A DNA stretch of 64,000 nucleotides from Pomphorhynchus laevis (lineage: Eukaryota > Acanthocephala > Palaeacanthocephala > Echinorhynchida > Pomphorhynchidae): positions 1 to 64,000 of the forward strand of contig WNNJ02002271.1 in assembly GCA_012934845.2 (NCBI GenBank). The letters run 5' to 3'. Shown here one piece after another: positions 63,013 to 64,000 of this stretch; within the stretch, counting starts at the first letter, position 1; each line of letters opens with the position of its first letter. The translations under genes were made by a program, and so were the position numbers. The notes beneath the pieces are model-generated. The model had not been told where the DNA came from. It did not search any database and saw nothing but the letters and a program-made list of their open reading frames with translations.

Positions 63013-63255
63013 CCTCTAATTCTTATTCTGATACAACGTCTGTTATTTATTAGACAATTCATAAAAATGACGTTTATATTAAATTTCAATTTTGTACTTG
63101 ATTTAAATTATAGAAAATCTTAAAACAATTATTTATTTTATTATTTAATTATTAAATTTTGATTTAGCATTAATATGTTTTGTTTATTTTATAATTATAT
63201 TAAATACGTAGACTCATTTAGCTGATTTAAATTTAAATATCAATAAAATTTATTT

Positions 63256-63409
63256 TAACAATGTTTTAAGCCAGACGCCAGATAATGTTTCGTCATCACA
63301 ATGATTCATCAATTCCATCGCAATGACGAAACGTATCTAATACCGTTTCGTCATTGTGACGTAATACCGTTTATAGTCGTTCTTTCGCGTCTGGCTTAAA
63401 TGATTGTTA
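63256..63409. mobile_element. MITE-like element, 154 bp
   Basis: 23-bp terminal inverted repeats, TAACAATGTTTTAAGCCAGA... against TAACAATCATTTAAGCCAGA... (two mismatches; 63256-63278 and 63387-63409). The interior has smaller inverted words (GTTTCGTCAT / ATGACGAAAC). No coding capacity. A clear target duplication was not found, so the superfamily is open. Confidence 0.75.
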
Positions 63410-63634
63410 CATAATTCACGCGAAATTATATCGTTTGAGAAATTCATGATAAAATATTTGATAATAAATAATATACTTTGTATATGAAGTATAAAAAAAA
63501 GAATTTAAAAAGCCTGATAATAAGTCTACGTATTTTATAAATTTTAATAAATCAGATCAGTTAGCTGAATATCTTAAACTATAAATAAATTAAAAATAAG
63601 GATAAATAATTATAAATATTGATTGTTTTGTATG

Positions 63635-63957
63635 ATTGTAAAATAAACCAATAAGTTGATCCACTAAGTAAGCACATAATATTTTGTTTTATGATGTTTT
63701 ATAATGTTTTTTGCATGAAGCGTAAAATTTAGAGTTTCATTCGAAACGTGTGTAGGATAGATGGGATACCATATCACACCGGAAATGTTCCAACATTTTA
63801 AGCTAACGTACTGACCGTAGTTTGGTTTTGGCTTGGAATTTTTGATTTGAAAGTTCACCAGACTACCCGGCAAGTATTCAACATGAATGACTTTAGACAT
63901 ACATATGTAATTGTAAAATAAACCAATAAGTTGATCCACCAAGTAAGCACATAATAT
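63635..63957. repeat. 48-bp direct repeats around a 227-bp core
   Basis: 63635-63682 and 63910-63957 are alike except for one base (both begin ATTGTAAAATAAACC). On the minus strand the core is open (63664-63942, 92 codons with L-P-G-S-L-V-N-F and W-N-I-S-G-V-I-W), which I cannot assign. It could be a small element with direct terminal repeats or a local duplication around an exon. Confidence 0.6.
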
Positions 63958-64000
63958 CCAAACAACAATGGGATTAACTCTGGAATATAAAATCTTTGGT

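Larger units (their letters stand above)
60170..63230 (+). mobile_element. Penelope-like element with N-terminal GIY-YIG (Naiad-like), decayed
   Basis: Domain order read on the plus strand: GIY-YIG, a basic linker, reverse transcriptase, terminal repeat block. The reverse transcriptase C terminus is directly followed by the terminal repeat without another endonuclease, so the endonuclease is truly in front. This order defines the Naiad/Chlamys group of Penelope-like elements. Very AT-rich, with Asn/Lys/Ile-rich coding. Several frame breaks make it non-functional. Confidence 0.8.

Noticed and set aside
1-64000. Telomeric array (TTAGGG or TTAGG) as target for stacked LINEs
   Set aside because: No run of telomeric repeats was found on either strand.

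Overview
This is a eukaryotic, almost certainly invertebrate animal, window dominated by retrotransposons. The left 42 kb is essentially wall-to-wall mobile DNA. The right 22 kb is very AT-rich and holds one recognisable host gene, the 5' half of a DDX27/Drs1-type DEAD-box RNA helicase with several short exons, some very short introns and large transposon-filled introns. The mix of CR1/L2-like LINEs, Penelope-like elements with an N-terminal GIY-YIG domain, a short-LTR Ty3/gypsy element and restriction-like-endonuclease LINEs, together with tiny introns at the 5' end of the gene, would suit a flatworm or a similar invertebrate. The species cannot be fixed from the sequence.

Layout. 1-1543: 3' end of a Ty3/gypsy element (+), followed by a CR1 3' fragment. 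2445-18408: a head-to-tail run, all on the minus strand, of six related LINEs (here called A, A', B, C, E, D). Each full-length protein has an N-terminal cysteine-rich CXC-like domain, a reverse transcriptase, and a C-terminal CCHC plus restriction-like endonuclease. B, C and D have uninterrupted reading frames of 984-992 codons, and a second copy of A on the right has one of 1025 codons. Five junctions carry the same 13-bp word TTTTAGCTGATAA, and poly(A) tails abut it or a (TTA)n run, so different lineages have repeatedly used one target. 18409-22132: an APE-type LINE with an intact ORF2 and a tRNA-derived SINE, both ending in (ATT)n. 22364-26963: a 5'-truncated CR1-like LINE joined to an L2-like LINE. 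26974-33056: a near-identical inverted copy of positions 1-6086. 31517-35471: the complete gypsy element (84-bp LTRs, 5-bp target duplication). 35477-40948: a longer copy of the CR1-like/L2-like pair, of which 36349-40948 is a direct duplicate of 22364-26963.

40949-42200 holds further LINE fragments. 42558-50467 holds the helicase exons, and Penelope fragments lie inside an intron. 51095-51345 is a terminal-repeat-like Penelope piece. 52514-56015 is an old, broken LINE of another restriction-like-endonuclease lineage. 56066-57419 is a 677-bp tandem duplication leading into a fossil reverse transcriptase-RNase H element (57257-58750) that is interrupted by a Penelope copy. 60170-63230 is a longer, decayed Penelope-like element with the GIY-YIG domain in front of the reverse transcriptase (Naiad-like order). 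A 154-bp MITE-like element and a 48-bp direct repeat close the window.

How it fits together. The central system is a nested, site-directed colony of CXC-RT-RLE LINEs. Several of their 5' junctions contain fold-back palindromes, the kind of scar expected from snap-back or template-switching synthesis. Similar perfect short-loop palindromes occur elsewhere in the window, including at the inverted-repeat breakpoint. The large inverted and direct duplications share inactivating lesions, so they are segmental copies or assembly products rather than independent insertions.
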